From: Candidatus Fermentithermobacillaceae bacterium
GTDB lineage: Bacteria > Bacillota > Sulfobacillia > Fermentithermobacillales > Fermentithermobacillaceae
Direction of reading: 5' to 3'
NCBI GenBank assembly: GCA_012840345.1
Contig: DULO01000043.1
Location: 1-41,892 of the forward strand
Length of the DNA stretch: 41,892 nt
Shown one piece after another: positions 32,676 to 41,178 of the stretch (position 1 is the stretch's first letter; every line of letters starts with the position of its first letter). The translations under genes were made by a program, and so were the position numbers. Under the pieces are notes generated by a model, which was not told where the DNA came from, ran no database searches, and saw nothing but the letters and a program-made list of their open reading frames with translations.

Positions 32676-35291
32676 GTGATTACTCATTGGCACTCTGTTT
32701 CCCCACACGACGCCGCCCGCGAGCTGGCTTCGGACCCTAGACGCGGCCTGACCGCCCGGGAAGCCAAGAGAAGGTTAAAGCAGTACGGACCCAACAGGAT
32801 AGTGAGACACAAGCGCCCCGGCGCCTGGTCCATATTCATATCCCAATTCAAGGATCCTATGGTGATGACGCTGTTGGCCGCGACAGCCGTTTCCTCCGTC
32901 ATGGGTGAGGTCATAGACGCCGTGGTGATCGCGGCGATCGTGGTGGTTAACGCCGCCTTGGGCACCGTCCAGGAGTACAGGGCGGAAAAGGCCATCGAGG
33001 CTTTGGAGGACTACGCGCCCCCGAGCGCGTGGGTGGTCAGGGGAGGCTCGACGGTTGAGGTGGAACGGGAGACGGTCGTCCCGGGAGACGTGTTAGCCTT
33101 GTGGCCGGGAGTACGGGTTCCCGCGGACGCGCGCCTCATCGAGTCTTCCTCTCTACAGGTAGAGGAAGCGGCTCTAACAGGGGAATCGCTGCCGGTTGGA
33201 AAGACCGCCGGCGTCGTTCTTGATTCGAAGACGCCGCTCCCTGACCGCAAGAACATGGTGTTTGGCGGCACGCTGGTGACCCGCGGGGAAGGGCTCGCCC
33301 TGGTCGTCGCGACGGGGATGGACACGGAGATAGGCCAAATAGCCCGGATGGTGCAGTCGACTTCCGAACAAAAGACTCCTCTGGAAGATAGACTCGCGTC
33401 TTTGGGACACGTGATCCTGCTGGGCTCTGTTGCGGTTTGCGGCGCGATCGCGGCCATAGGCATCGCGCGCGGGCTTCCGTTTCGCGACATGTTCTTGACC
33501 GGCGTCAGTTTGGCGGTGGCTGCCGTCCCCGAGGGACTGCCTGCGGTGGTTACCCTTTGCCTGGCAATGGGAGTTCAGAGGATGGCCAGGCAGGGCGCGG
33601 TTATAAGGAAACTTGACGCCATCGAGACTTTGGGTTCGGTAACCGTCATTTGCTCCGACAAGACGGGCACCCTGACGCGAAACCAGATGGCTGTCGCGGC
33701 TATCGGTATCCCCGGAGGACCCGGTTCTGTGAGAGAGTTGACCCCGCCTTGGAAGGATGATGAGGCGCGAGAGGCCCTGAAGGTGGCGGTATTAGCTTCC
33801 GACGCCAGGCACGTGACAAGCGAGGGCGACCGGACCGTAGGCGAAGACCCCACTGAGCAGGCGCTAGTGGCGGCCGCCATGGATGCCGGCATAATGGTGT
33901 CCCAGTTGGACAGGGACCACCCGCGCCTGGCCGAAAAACCCTTTTCCTCGGAACGAAGGGCCATGAGCGTGAAAGTAGCAGCGAGAGAGGGGGCGCTGAT
34001 TTGCGCGAAAGGAGCCCCGGACAGGATAATCCCGGCTTGCACAGGCCAAGTCGTAGGAAAGAATGTCCTTCCAATCGGTCCCCGGGACAAGGAGGTTTGG
34101 GACCGCTGGGTCGAGGACCAGGCAGGGAAGGGCATGAGAGTGTTGGCCGTAGCCATGAAACGGCAAGGAGCCGGGACGGGCGCGGACTACAGCGAGAACG
34201 GGCTGGAGCTTCTGGGGTGTGTTTCCCTGGCGGACCCCGTCAGGCCGGAAGCCAAGACGGCGGTCCAAGAGTGCCTCCGGGCTGGCATACGGCCGGTTTT
34301 GGTTACGGGAGACCACTTAAGGACCGCGGAGAGCGTCGCCCGCCAAGTAGGGATAATAGAAAACCGGGACGGGAGGGCGCTGACAGGCCAAGATCTAGAT
34401 AGCGTGAGCGAGAAATCGGTTACGTCCCTCTTACAGGAAACCAGGGTGTTTGCCCGGGTGTCGCCGTCTCACAAGCTTAAGATCGTGAGGGCGCTCCAAT
34501 CCAGGGGGCACGTGGTCGCCATGACCGGAGACGGCGTGAACGACGCCCCGGCTTTGAAAGAGGCTGCCGTGGGAATCGCGATGGGACGCACAGGGACGGA
34601 CGTGGCCCGGGAGGCCAGCGCCATGGTCTTGGCCGACGACAATTTTGCCACCATCGTGAAGGCGGTCGCCGAAGGGCGCGCGATATACGACAACATCAGG
34701 AAGTTCATCAGGTATTTGTTCTCCTGCAACCTGGGAGAGGTACTGGTGATGATGGGCGCCGTGGTATTGGGCCTGCCGGTCCCCTTATCTCCCACGCAGC
34801 TCCTATGGGTCAACCTGGTCACAGACGGTTTGCCCGCTCTAGCGTTGAGCATGGACCCGCCAGAACGGGGGATCATGCAGAGACCTCCCCGGGCGCCTTC
34901 GGAAGGCCTTTTCGCCCGCGGCCTTTTCCGGAAGATCGCTGCCCGGGGAGTCTATATCGGCTGTATCACGCTGCTTCTGTTTGTGTCGGGACTATCGTCC
35001 GGCGGTCCCGAACTGGCATGCACCATGGCTTTCGCCACGCTGGTTTGTACTCAACTTGTGGCCGCTTTCGACTGCAGGTCCGAGACCCGTTCTCCCGCGG
35101 AAGTGGGATTGTTCTCCAACTTGTATCTGGTGGGCGCCAATCTACTGTCCTTTCTCATGCTCGTAGCGACCATCCAGGTCCCGGCGGGAGCCAGGTTGTT
35201 CGGCACAGTCCCCCTTTCTTTTGGCCAATGGGTGTTGGTGTTCGCGGCGTCTGTTTTCCCTGACGTCTTCCGGAACGCCTTTTCACGTTAG
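32676..35291 (+). CDS. Cation-transporting P2-type ATPase (Ca2+-ATPase-like)
   Basis: An 871-residue P-type ATPase. GTG 32676, with GGAGG 12 nt upstream, is preferred over TTG 32625, which has none; the product then begins ITHWHSVSPHDA like relatives. It has an N-terminal cation_ATPase_N domain (LTAREAKRRLKQYGPN), actuator LTGES (167-171), transmembrane motif PEGLP (285-289), phosphorylation site DKTGT (Asp328), KGAPDRI in the nucleotide domain, GDGVNDAPAL and ten expected membrane helices, including NLVTDGLPALALSMDPPE (given as NLVTDGLPAL and ALSMDPPE). PEGL plus the C-terminal cation_ATPase_C region places it with SERCA/PMCA-like Ca2+ pumps, though Na+/K+ or Mn2+ transport is not excluded. 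It overlaps the convergent flavoprotein gene by 9 nt. Confidence 0.94.
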   Translation: MITHWHSVSPHDAARELASDPRRGLTAREAKRRLKQYGPNRIVRHKRPGAWSIFISQFKDPMVMTLLAATAVSSVMGEVIDAVVIAAIVVVNAALGTVQEYRAEKAIEALEDYAPPSAWVVRGGSTVEVERETVVPGDVLALWPGVRVPADARLIESSSLQVEEAALTGESLPVGKTAGVVLDSKTPLPDRKNMVFGGTLVTRGEGLALVVATGMDTEIGQIARMVQSTSEQKTPLEDRLASLGHVILLGSVAVCGAIAAIGIARGLPFRDMFLTGVSLAVAAVPEGLPAVVTLCLAMGVQRMARQGAVIRKLDAIETLGSVTVICSDKTGTLTRNQMAVAAIGIPGGPGSVRELTPPWKDDEAREALKVAVLASDARHVTSEGDRTVGEDPTEQALVAAAMDAGIMVSQLDRDHPRLAEKPFSSERRAMSVKVAAREGALICAKGAPDRIIPACTGQVVGKNVLPIGPRDKEVWDRWVEDQAGKGMRVLAVAMKRQGAGTGADYSENGLELLGCVSLADPVRPEAKTAVQECLRAGIRPVLVTGDHLRTAESVARQVGIIENRDGRALTGQDLDSVSEKSVTSLLQETRVFARVSPSHKLKIVRALQSRGHVVAMTGDGVNDAPALKEAAVGIAMGRTGTDVAREASAMVLADDNFATIVKAVAEGRAIYDNIRKFIRYLFSCNLGEVLVMMGAVVLGLPVPLSPTQLLWVNLVTDGLPALALSMDPPERGIMQRPPRAPSEGLFARGLFRKIAARGVYIGCITLLLFVSGLSSGGPELACTMAFATLVCTQLVAAFDCRSETRSPAEVGLFSNLYLVGANLLSFLMLVATIQVPAGARLFGTVPLSFGQWVLVFAASVFPDVFRNAFSR

Positions 35292-36581
35292 GAAGAGGTC
35301 CTCCAATCCTTCCCGCCGCACTCGCTTGGCGATAGCCTCAAGGTCGGGGACGTAGAGCCCCAAGGACTTCATCCTTTCGAAGTAGACCGAGCCGGCGAAA
35401 GTGTGGGAGGCCTTGAGCCCGTAGCCTCCCGGAACCGCGGGCAAGCCGTCAAGGCCGACAGCGCTCCTGGCGATATAGTCGCCTATAGCCGTTGATTCCG
35501 GGAGCCGGGTAAGCGCCTTGCCCTGCGCCAGGAGCGCGGCGTTTCTCCCGGCCAGAGCCCCTGTCACGATGGCCTCGGTGTGGCCGACGCACACGCCTAC
35601 CCGCTCGCCGCCCACAAACAGGTTCTCGGCCCCGAGGACCTTCAGAGTATCGTCCCTGGGCGAGACCGCCGTGAGACGAATAGAGTTGCCTCTGTCGCCC
35701 GCAAGCGGATCAGCGTACCTAGCGTTCTCAAACCCTTCCAGCGACCTGAGTTGTTCCAGAGGGAAAAACGGGGACATGAGCTTGGCGTGGCCGGTGTCCA
35801 GCAGGATGACGTTTTCAGCGTACTCGGGCATGGCGTACTGCTGGCACACTTTGGTCTCGAGTTTTGAGGCGTTGACCAGCTTTTCGGGAAGGCGGATCAC
35901 CACTACGCCCTCGGAGTCCAAGCGGCTCACGATGTCCTTGGAAAGTGACTCCTTGTGCACTTTGCAGGAACCCGACATGGCGCCGTACGTGCCCGGACGC
36001 CTGTTGCACATGAACTCGGGGAGACCGAGCAGCGACGTCATGCTCACCCGGGGGCCAAAAGAAGGGCACCTCTGTATGCAGCAGGCGCAGCCGTTGCCGA
36101 GCCTCAGGCACTGCCCCGGCGGCCCCGACGAGCCGGTGGCGTCAACGTAACTCTCGGCGAAGAAGCGGTGGCCCGCTTCCGACTCTACCCACATGATCTT
36201 GCGCTCGTCTGAGTGCAGCCTGGCTATCCGTTGACCTGTGTAGACTGATATTCCCCGTGACTCCAGGAGCCGCCTTACCGACGGTTCCATCAGCATGACG
36301 TCGTAAAGGCTGGCGTGGTTATGGCCCGGGAAAGAAATGTTCTTGTGTCGGGACAGGGACTCGGCCAGTTCAAAGAGGTCGCCAAACCCCATGGCTATGG
36401 CTTCTCCCGCGGCGACAAGCCTGCCGTTATTCCTCATGATTCCACCTACGAGCCCGGCTCCCAGAAGCATGTCTGTCCGTTCGCATAGCCCTACGTCGGC
36501 GCCCGCTTTCTTGGCCGCGATGGCGGCGGACACGCCGGACCAGCCGCCGCCAACGATGAGGACCTGGTGGTGTACGTTCAA
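35283..36581 (-). CDS. FAD-dependent oxidoreductase with a Cys-rich insert
   Basis: A 432-residue flavoprotein. The N-terminal Rossmann motif VLIVGGGWSGVSAA (7-20) binds FAD, and the late GGERVGVCVGHTEA region is the second FAD contact. A Cys cluster at Cys158, 165, 167, 168 and 172 (GNGCACCIQRC) lies in the middle and could hold an Fe-S centre or a redox disulfide. The layout resembles FAD-dependent oxidoreductases of the fumarate-reductase/GidA-like superfamily, but no specific subfamily is recognised. The start is TTG 36581 with GGGAGGG upstream. It is the second gene of a two-gene minus-strand operon, 40 nt after the reductase-like gene, which probably passes electrons to or from it. Substrate unknown. 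Confidence 0.8.
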   Translation of the reverse strand: MNVHHQVLIVGGGWSGVSAAIAAKKAGADVGLCERTDMLLGAGLVGGIMRNNGRLVAAGEAIAMGFGDLFELAESLSRHKNISFPGHNHASLYDVMLMEPSVRRLLESRGISVYTGQRIARLHSDERKIMWVESEAGHRFFAESYVDATGSSGPPGQCLRLGNGCACCIQRCPSFGPRVSMTSLLGLPEFMCNRRPGTYGAMSGSCKVHKESLSKDIVSRLDSEGVVVIRLPEKLVNASKLETKVCQQYAMPEYAENVILLDTGHAKLMSPFFPLEQLRSLEGFENARYADPLAGDRGNSIRLTAVSPRDDTLKVLGAENLFVGGERVGVCVGHTEAIVTGALAGRNAALLAQGKALTRLPESTAIGDYIARSAVGLDGLPAVPGGYGLKASHTFAGSVYFERMKSLGLYVPDLEAIAKRVRREGLEDLFLT

Positions 36582-36621
36582 GAAAAAACCCTCCCTATCT
36601 TCATGTGCCGGTTAAGAAAGG

Positions 36622-37599
36622 TTACTTGTTCCACAAAGCGTTCTCCGGGATATGGGCTTTGCAGCCGCGGAAGCCTTGTACCAGGCATGAGCCGCAGATG
36701 CCCTCGGCGCAAGTCATGGTAAGGTTAGACGACCACGCGAACGCGGGCGGCTCTGGCATCTCTCCCAGGAGGCTCTTGAGATTCTGGTGCTGTGTGTCAG
36801 ATCCAGAGCTTAATAGGAGATCATAGCCCCCGGCGCTAAGTTCGCCGGCGATCCTCCTGAGGTTATGGTCCTTTGCCTTAGGCATGACTTCTACGGACGC
36901 GCCAAGGGACGTCAAGAGACCGGCGGAAAAAACCGAACCCAAAGGGCCGGGGCCTATCATGGCCCTAAGAAAGCCGCCGCGATGGGCCACGTATTCGGCT
37001 GCCTGCAAGAGAGTGGCTTGCCCTATTCCTTTGGCAACCGCCAACACGCGTCCTCCGCCGAACTTGCGCAGGTTCTCTATGCCCTGAATCCCAGACCAAA
37101 AGGGGCCTGTGAGGATCAGATTGGATCCGGACGAGGCCGCTGTATCCAGGGCGATGGTCTTGGGACCCAGGACTTCCATCATGACTTCCAAGGAAGAGTC
37201 TTGTGCCCTCGTAACGCACAGAGGAACGTTCCACCTTTCAGACCGGCCTTGGGGCCGCAACATGACGAAAGACCCGGGAAACACCGACCAAGTCGCCACG
37301 TCTTGGGGAACGTCCAGGGTCAAAATGAGGACTCGTACGTCATCCGGCGTATCGTCCATGACTCTTTGCTCTAGGATCGAAACCGTGGAAGGGACTCTTC
37401 CCGGCGCGGGACGGCTGCCGTTGAAAGCGAACTGCAGCGAAACGCAGACGCCGCTCCAGCCGCACGCACACACGTTTTTGCCGCGCAGTTGAGAACACGC
37501 GACGCACTGGCCGAGCAAGGCCAGCTCACACGGGCAGTATTTGGACCCGGCGTCGAAGCACGGCGCCGACTCTCTTTTCAGTATCGTACCGTGAGACAT
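36622..37599 (-). CDS. Ferredoxin-reductase-like FAD/NAD protein with N-terminal Cys-rich module
   Basis: A 325-residue protein. ATG 37599 (GGGGGAGG just upstream) is preferred over an in-frame start 75 nt earlier. Residues 14-52 hold eight Cys (14, 22, 24, 32, 35, 44, 46, 52), including YCPC, CVAC and CACGWSGVC. The middle is a ferredoxin-NADP-reductase-like fold (PGSFVMLRPQG for flavin, GGRVLAVAKGIGQATLL near the NAD site). The C-terminus has the 2Fe-2S pattern of PyrK/dihydroorotate dehydrogenase electron-transfer subunits, Cys297, 302, 305 and 313 (CAEGICGSC). Such proteins exchange electrons between NAD(P)H, flavin and Fe-S partners. The N-terminal module occurs in a poorly characterised anaerobe subfamily as far as I recall. 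It is divergent from the debranching enzyme gene across 84 bp. Confidence 0.82.
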   Translation of the reverse strand: MSHGTILKRESAPCFDAGSKYCPCELALLGQCVACSQLRGKNVCACGWSGVCVSLQFAFNGSRPAPGRVPSTVSILEQRVMDDTPDDVRVLILTLDVPQDVATWSVFPGSFVMLRPQGRSERWNVPLCVTRAQDSSLEVMMEVLGPKTIALDTAASSGSNLILTGPFWSGIQGIENLRKFGGGRVLAVAKGIGQATLLQAAEYVAHRGGFLRAMIGPGPLGSVFSAGLLTSLGASVEVMPKAKDHNLRRIAGELSAGGYDLLLSSGSDTQHQNLKSLLGEMPEPPAFAWSSNLTMTCAEGICGSCLVQGFRGCKAHIPENALWNK

Positions 37600-37683
37600 C
37601 TGCCTCCCCCTCTCAGTGCAGGTTATGTGATTAAGCCGCCTGTGGTCCGTATACGGGCGGTATCCCGGGGGCAAAAGGATCCT

Positions 37684-39696
37684 ATGAATGGCGCATCGGA
37701 GGAACGAAGAGCTTTTTTGGGCGCGCGGGCTCTAGCCCCGTCGGAGCAAGAATGGTTGGAGACCGATGGGCTGGGCGGGTTCGCGTCATCCACAACCTTA
37801 GGAATCAACACTAGGCGCTACCACGGACTCCTTTTTCTTTCCGGGCGGGACCCGGGCGAGAGGTATCTTGTCGTGAGCAAGCTGGAGGAACGGTGCGAGG
37901 ACGGCGACTTTCGATGGGAACTGTCTTCCAACGTGTATCCGGGCGTCGTTTACCCAGATGGAGCAGACAACATCCTTGAGTTTAGGCGGTATCCGTTTCC
38001 GTGCTACCTGTACCGGCTGGGAAAACGCCGGCTTAAGAAAGAGATCTTTATGGTTTCCGGCAGGCGGGGAGTGTACTGCGTGTATCGCTTGGAGGATGAG
38101 GCCGCCGAAGGACCGCCGCTCATGTTACGCATTCGCCCCCTCCTAAACAACCGGTTTTATCATCATACGGCCAGAGAGGGGTCCTGGGAGCCCCGCATTC
38201 AACCGCTGGATGGGGCTGCTATGGTAATCGGTCACGTTTGCGGCACGCTCCTCTTGAGCTGTCCCTCATCGTCTTTTTCTTCCGAACCCGTGTGGTACAG
38301 AAACATGCTGTATCCCTGGGAAAGAAGGAGAGGGCTGGATTACTTCGAGGACCACCTGAGCCCCGGCGAGTTCCTTGTTCCCTTGCGCGCTGGGGAGGAA
38401 GTGGTCTTTTGGGCGGGCCCTGTGGAGGACGAAACGGCCAGGCGCAAACACACATCGGAACTGGTTCAAACGTACCGGGAAGCGCGAGCCGGAGAGGAAG
38501 AGAGGCGCCTTGCGTTGTGGGGGGACGGGCAAGGGACCGCCGGGAGGCTCGCGTTGGCCGCCGACCAGTTTATCGTGAAGGGTCCGGCGGGGGCCTCAAT
38601 CATCGCCGGTTACCACTGGTTCGGTGAGTGGGGGAGAGACGCCTTCATCTCCCTTCCCGGAGTCTGCCTCAAGTACGGCCGGTTCCGGGACGCGCAAGAG
38701 GTCTTCTTGAGGTTCGCGGAAGCCATGAGTTGCGGGCACATTCCCAACTGCTTTCACGAGGCGACCGGAGCCTCTTACAACACCGTAGACGCGGCCCTGT
38801 GGATGGTCTGGGCCTTGGCCCAATACGAGAAAGCATCGGGAGATCAGGGCTTTGTGGATCGTTTGGTCCCGGCTGTCCGAGACATCGTGAGGCACTACAT
38901 AAGCGGGACCCCTCACGGGGTTAAGATGGAGCCTTCCGGCCTCTTGTGGGCCGGAGACAGCGGGACGCAACTCACCTGGATGGACGCATGTGCCGGGGGC
39001 GTCCCGGTCACCTGCAGGGAAGGCATGCCCGTGGAAGTGAACGCCCTGTGGGTATGCACTCTCTTCGCTCTGGCCGGGTGGGAGAGGAGGCTCGGCAACA
39101 GCGACTGGGAGCGATATGGGGCCCTGGCCGCTTCCGCGGCTAGGGAGTTTATCCGGCTTTTCAGGTGGTCCGGGGTAGGTCTCTACGACCGGATCGACAA
39201 GATAGGCCCCATCTGTGAAGTCAGGCCAAATCAGGTCCTGGCGGCATTCGTATTGGGGACGGCCTTGCCTCAAGAAACTCTTCGCCAGGTGTTTCGGACG
39301 GCCACGGAGACGCTGGTGACGCCGAGAGGGCTGCGTACGCTGGCCCCGGGTTCTCCCGGGTACGCCGGCTCTTACCGCGGCGGTCCCGAAGAGCGGGACC
39401 GGGCGTATCACCAGGGCGCGGTTTGGCCCTTCCTGTCGTGGCCGTACATCGCGCTATCACGTATGGCCTATCCCGAAATGGCGGAGGATCGCTTCGCCGA
39501 AGTTGCGCGTAATTGCGCTTCCGGCTTCATGGACTTGGACGCCAACCTGTGCGCGGGTTCGGTCTTCGAAATAGCTTCCGGAGATCCGCCCAATACCCCT
39601 GACGGAGCCGTGGCCCAGGCATGGAGCGTGTCAGCGGCGGTGCACGCGGCGGAAGTCGCCGAAAACCCTAATACCGGGCATGCATTAGGCTCATAA
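37684..39696 (+). CDS. Glycogen debranching enzyme (amylo-alpha-1,6-glucosidase family)
   Basis: A 670-residue protein. ATG 37684 with AAAGGA upstream is chosen; the open frame extends 65 codons further but that part overlaps the divergent gene. The N-terminal GDE_N-type beta domain shows TDGLGGFASSTTLGINTRRYHG (as TDGLGGFASS and GINTRRYHG). The C-terminal (alpha/alpha) barrel of GH133 has HWFGEWGRDAFISLPG, NCFHEATGASYNTVDAALW (as NCFHEATGASYN and TVDAALW) and DRAYHQGAVWPFL near the end. It removes alpha-1,6 branch glucose in glycogen-like polymers in the cytoplasm. A GT4 glycosyltransferase follows at 48 nt, making an alpha-glucan operon. Confidence 0.93.
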   Translation: MNGASEERRAFLGARALAPSEQEWLETDGLGGFASSTTLGINTRRYHGLLFLSGRDPGERYLVVSKLEERCEDGDFRWELSSNVYPGVVYPDGADNILEFRRYPFPCYLYRLGKRRLKKEIFMVSGRRGVYCVYRLEDEAAEGPPLMLRIRPLLNNRFYHHTAREGSWEPRIQPLDGAAMVIGHVCGTLLLSCPSSSFSSEPVWYRNMLYPWERRRGLDYFEDHLSPGEFLVPLRAGEEVVFWAGPVEDETARRKHTSELVQTYREARAGEEERRLALWGDGQGTAGRLALAADQFIVKGPAGASIIAGYHWFGEWGRDAFISLPGVCLKYGRFRDAQEVFLRFAEAMSCGHIPNCFHEATGASYNTVDAALWMVWALAQYEKASGDQGFVDRLVPAVRDIVRHYISGTPHGVKMEPSGLLWAGDSGTQLTWMDACAGGVPVTCREGMPVEVNALWVCTLFALAGWERRLGNSDWERYGALAASAAREFIRLFRWSGVGLYDRIDKIGPICEVRPNQVLAAFVLGTALPQETLRQVFRTATETLVTPRGLRTLAPGSPGYAGSYRGGPEERDRAYHQGAVWPFLSWPYIALSRMAYPEMAEDRFAEVARNCASGFMDLDANLCAGSVFEIASGDPPNTPDGAVAQAWSVSAAVHAAEVAENPNTGHALGS

Positions 39697-39743
39697 CTCG
39701 GCTTTTCTTGGGCAATACCACAATGAGGTGGGAGGGATGCCAG

Positions 39744-41003
39744 GTGAGCTTGAATGTGCTCATGCTTTCTTGGGAGTATCCGCCTGACCACGTAGGCGGG
39801 CTAGGTAGACATGTTATGCACCTAAGCAGGGCATTGGTGGAGCGGGGGTCAAGTGTCACGGTGCTAACCAGGACCGGTCCGGGAAAGCCGGACGTCTGGA
39901 GAGACCAGGGCGTCACAGTGGTTTCCGCCGCGCCTTACAGCCTGAGTCCGCCGGATTTCGTGACGTGGGCGGCTGAGTTCAACGTGAGCCTTCTAGAGGA
40001 ATCCATAAGAAGCTTCGAACCCGGCCGGTTTGACGTGATCCACGCTCACGACTGGATTGTGGCCCCGGCGGCGAGGGCGCTGAAACACGCGTGGGGTCTT
40101 CCGCTCGTAGCCACGATCCATGCCACGGAATGCGGCCGGCAACGGGGGCTTCATACCCCCATGCAGAGGCATATTTCTGAACTTGAGTGGTGGCTGTGCT
40201 ACGAGGCGTGGCGGGTTATCGGATGCAGCCGCTACATGAAGGACGAGATCTGCGGGACTTTCAGCGTTCCCGACGACAAGGTAAGGGTGATACCCAACGG
40301 AATAGATGAAGGCTGGTTTTCTGTCCAAAGAAACCCGTCTCCTGACCCATTGGTGATTTACGTCGGGAGGCTCGTTCCCGAAAAAGGTTCTCACATCCTG
40401 GTGGACGCCATGTCCGATGTTGTGATGAGGTTTCCTACGGCCAAACTGGTTATCGCGGGCGGCGGGCCCATGGAAGAAGAACTCCGCCGGCGGGTGTGGG
40501 ATTCAGGCTTAAGGCGCGTAGTGGAGCTGGCCGGGCATCTGGACGATAAGCGGCTGAAAGAGCTCTACTCGAGAGCCTGGGTGGCGTGTTTCCCCAGTTC
40601 CTATGAGCCCTTCGGGATAGTCGCGCTTGAAGCCATGGCGACAGGCGCTCCGTGCGTGGTTGGGGACGCGGGCGGGCTATCGGAGATAGTGGACCACATG
40701 TCCACCGGGCTCAAAGTCCGGCCCAACGACCCCGTTAGCCTTGCGGGAGCCGTTTGCCGCCTCCTGGAGGACGGCGGCCTCCGCGACAGGCTGTCGTCGG
40801 CCGCGAGGCTAGTTGCGAGGACCAAGTACTCCTGGGACGACATCGCCGCCAGGACGCTGGAAGTGTACGATGAAGTCACGGAGAGGGAGGGCCGCCGCGC
40901 CAAACGGGCGACTCTGGTGCCGTCGTACCTCAAAGAAGACAATTTGGAGGTCGAGCTTTCCAAGGTCGCGGGGAGCGAAGCCGGCGACGGGTCTACCCGG
41001 TAA
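39744..41003 (+). CDS. GT4 family glycosyltransferase, probably alpha-glucan synthesis
   Basis: A 419-residue GT-B glycosyltransferase. GTG 39744 is chosen: GGAGGG lies 7 nt before it and the product starts MSLNVLMLSWEYPP, the usual first strand. It has the acceptor-side loop HVGGLGRHVMHLSRAL, GRFDVIHAHDWIVAPAA, the donor-domain start VIYVGRLVPEKG and the E-x7-E site EPFGIVALE. The WEYPPxxxGGLG beginning resembles glycogen-synthase-like GT4 enzymes. With the debranching enzyme directly upstream, synthesis of glycogen or a related alpha-glucan is likely, but a role in other glycoconjugates is not excluded. A strong terminator follows. Confidence 0.9.
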   Translation: MSLNVLMLSWEYPPDHVGGLGRHVMHLSRALVERGSSVTVLTRTGPGKPDVWRDQGVTVVSAAPYSLSPPDFVTWAAEFNVSLLEESIRSFEPGRFDVIHAHDWIVAPAARALKHAWGLPLVATIHATECGRQRGLHTPMQRHISELEWWLCYEAWRVIGCSRYMKDEICGTFSVPDDKVRVIPNGIDEGWFSVQRNPSPDPLVIYVGRLVPEKGSHILVDAMSDVVMRFPTAKLVIAGGGPMEEELRRRVWDSGLRRVVELAGHLDDKRLKELYSRAWVACFPSSYEPFGIVALEAMATGAPCVVGDAGGLSEIVDHMSTGLKVRPNDPVSLAGAVCRLLEDGGLRDRLSSAARLVARTKYSWDDIAARTLEVYDEVTEREGRRAKRATLVPSYLKEDNLEVELSKVAGSEAGDGSTR

Positions 41004-41053
41004 CGAGTCTTGGAGGGTGAGGCGCTTACCGGGTCACGGGTGCGCTTCTTAAA

Positions 41054-41099
41054 GAGGGCCGGAATCTCGTTTTGTGGGTTCCGGCCTCCTTGCTTTTTT
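41054..41099 (+). terminator. Intrinsic terminator after the alpha-glucan operon
   Basis: GAGGGCCGGAA (41054-41064) pairs with TTCCGGCCTC (41079-41088), one G bulged, followed closely by TTGCTTTTTT. It ends the debranching enzyme/GT4 unit. Confidence 0.85.
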
Positions 41100-41178
41100 G
41101 GTTGTTGCCGTATACTCTACCTTCGTTAATGTTACTGGGCTTACGCTACGGCGTATGACATTTCCGGGGGGAAAACGC

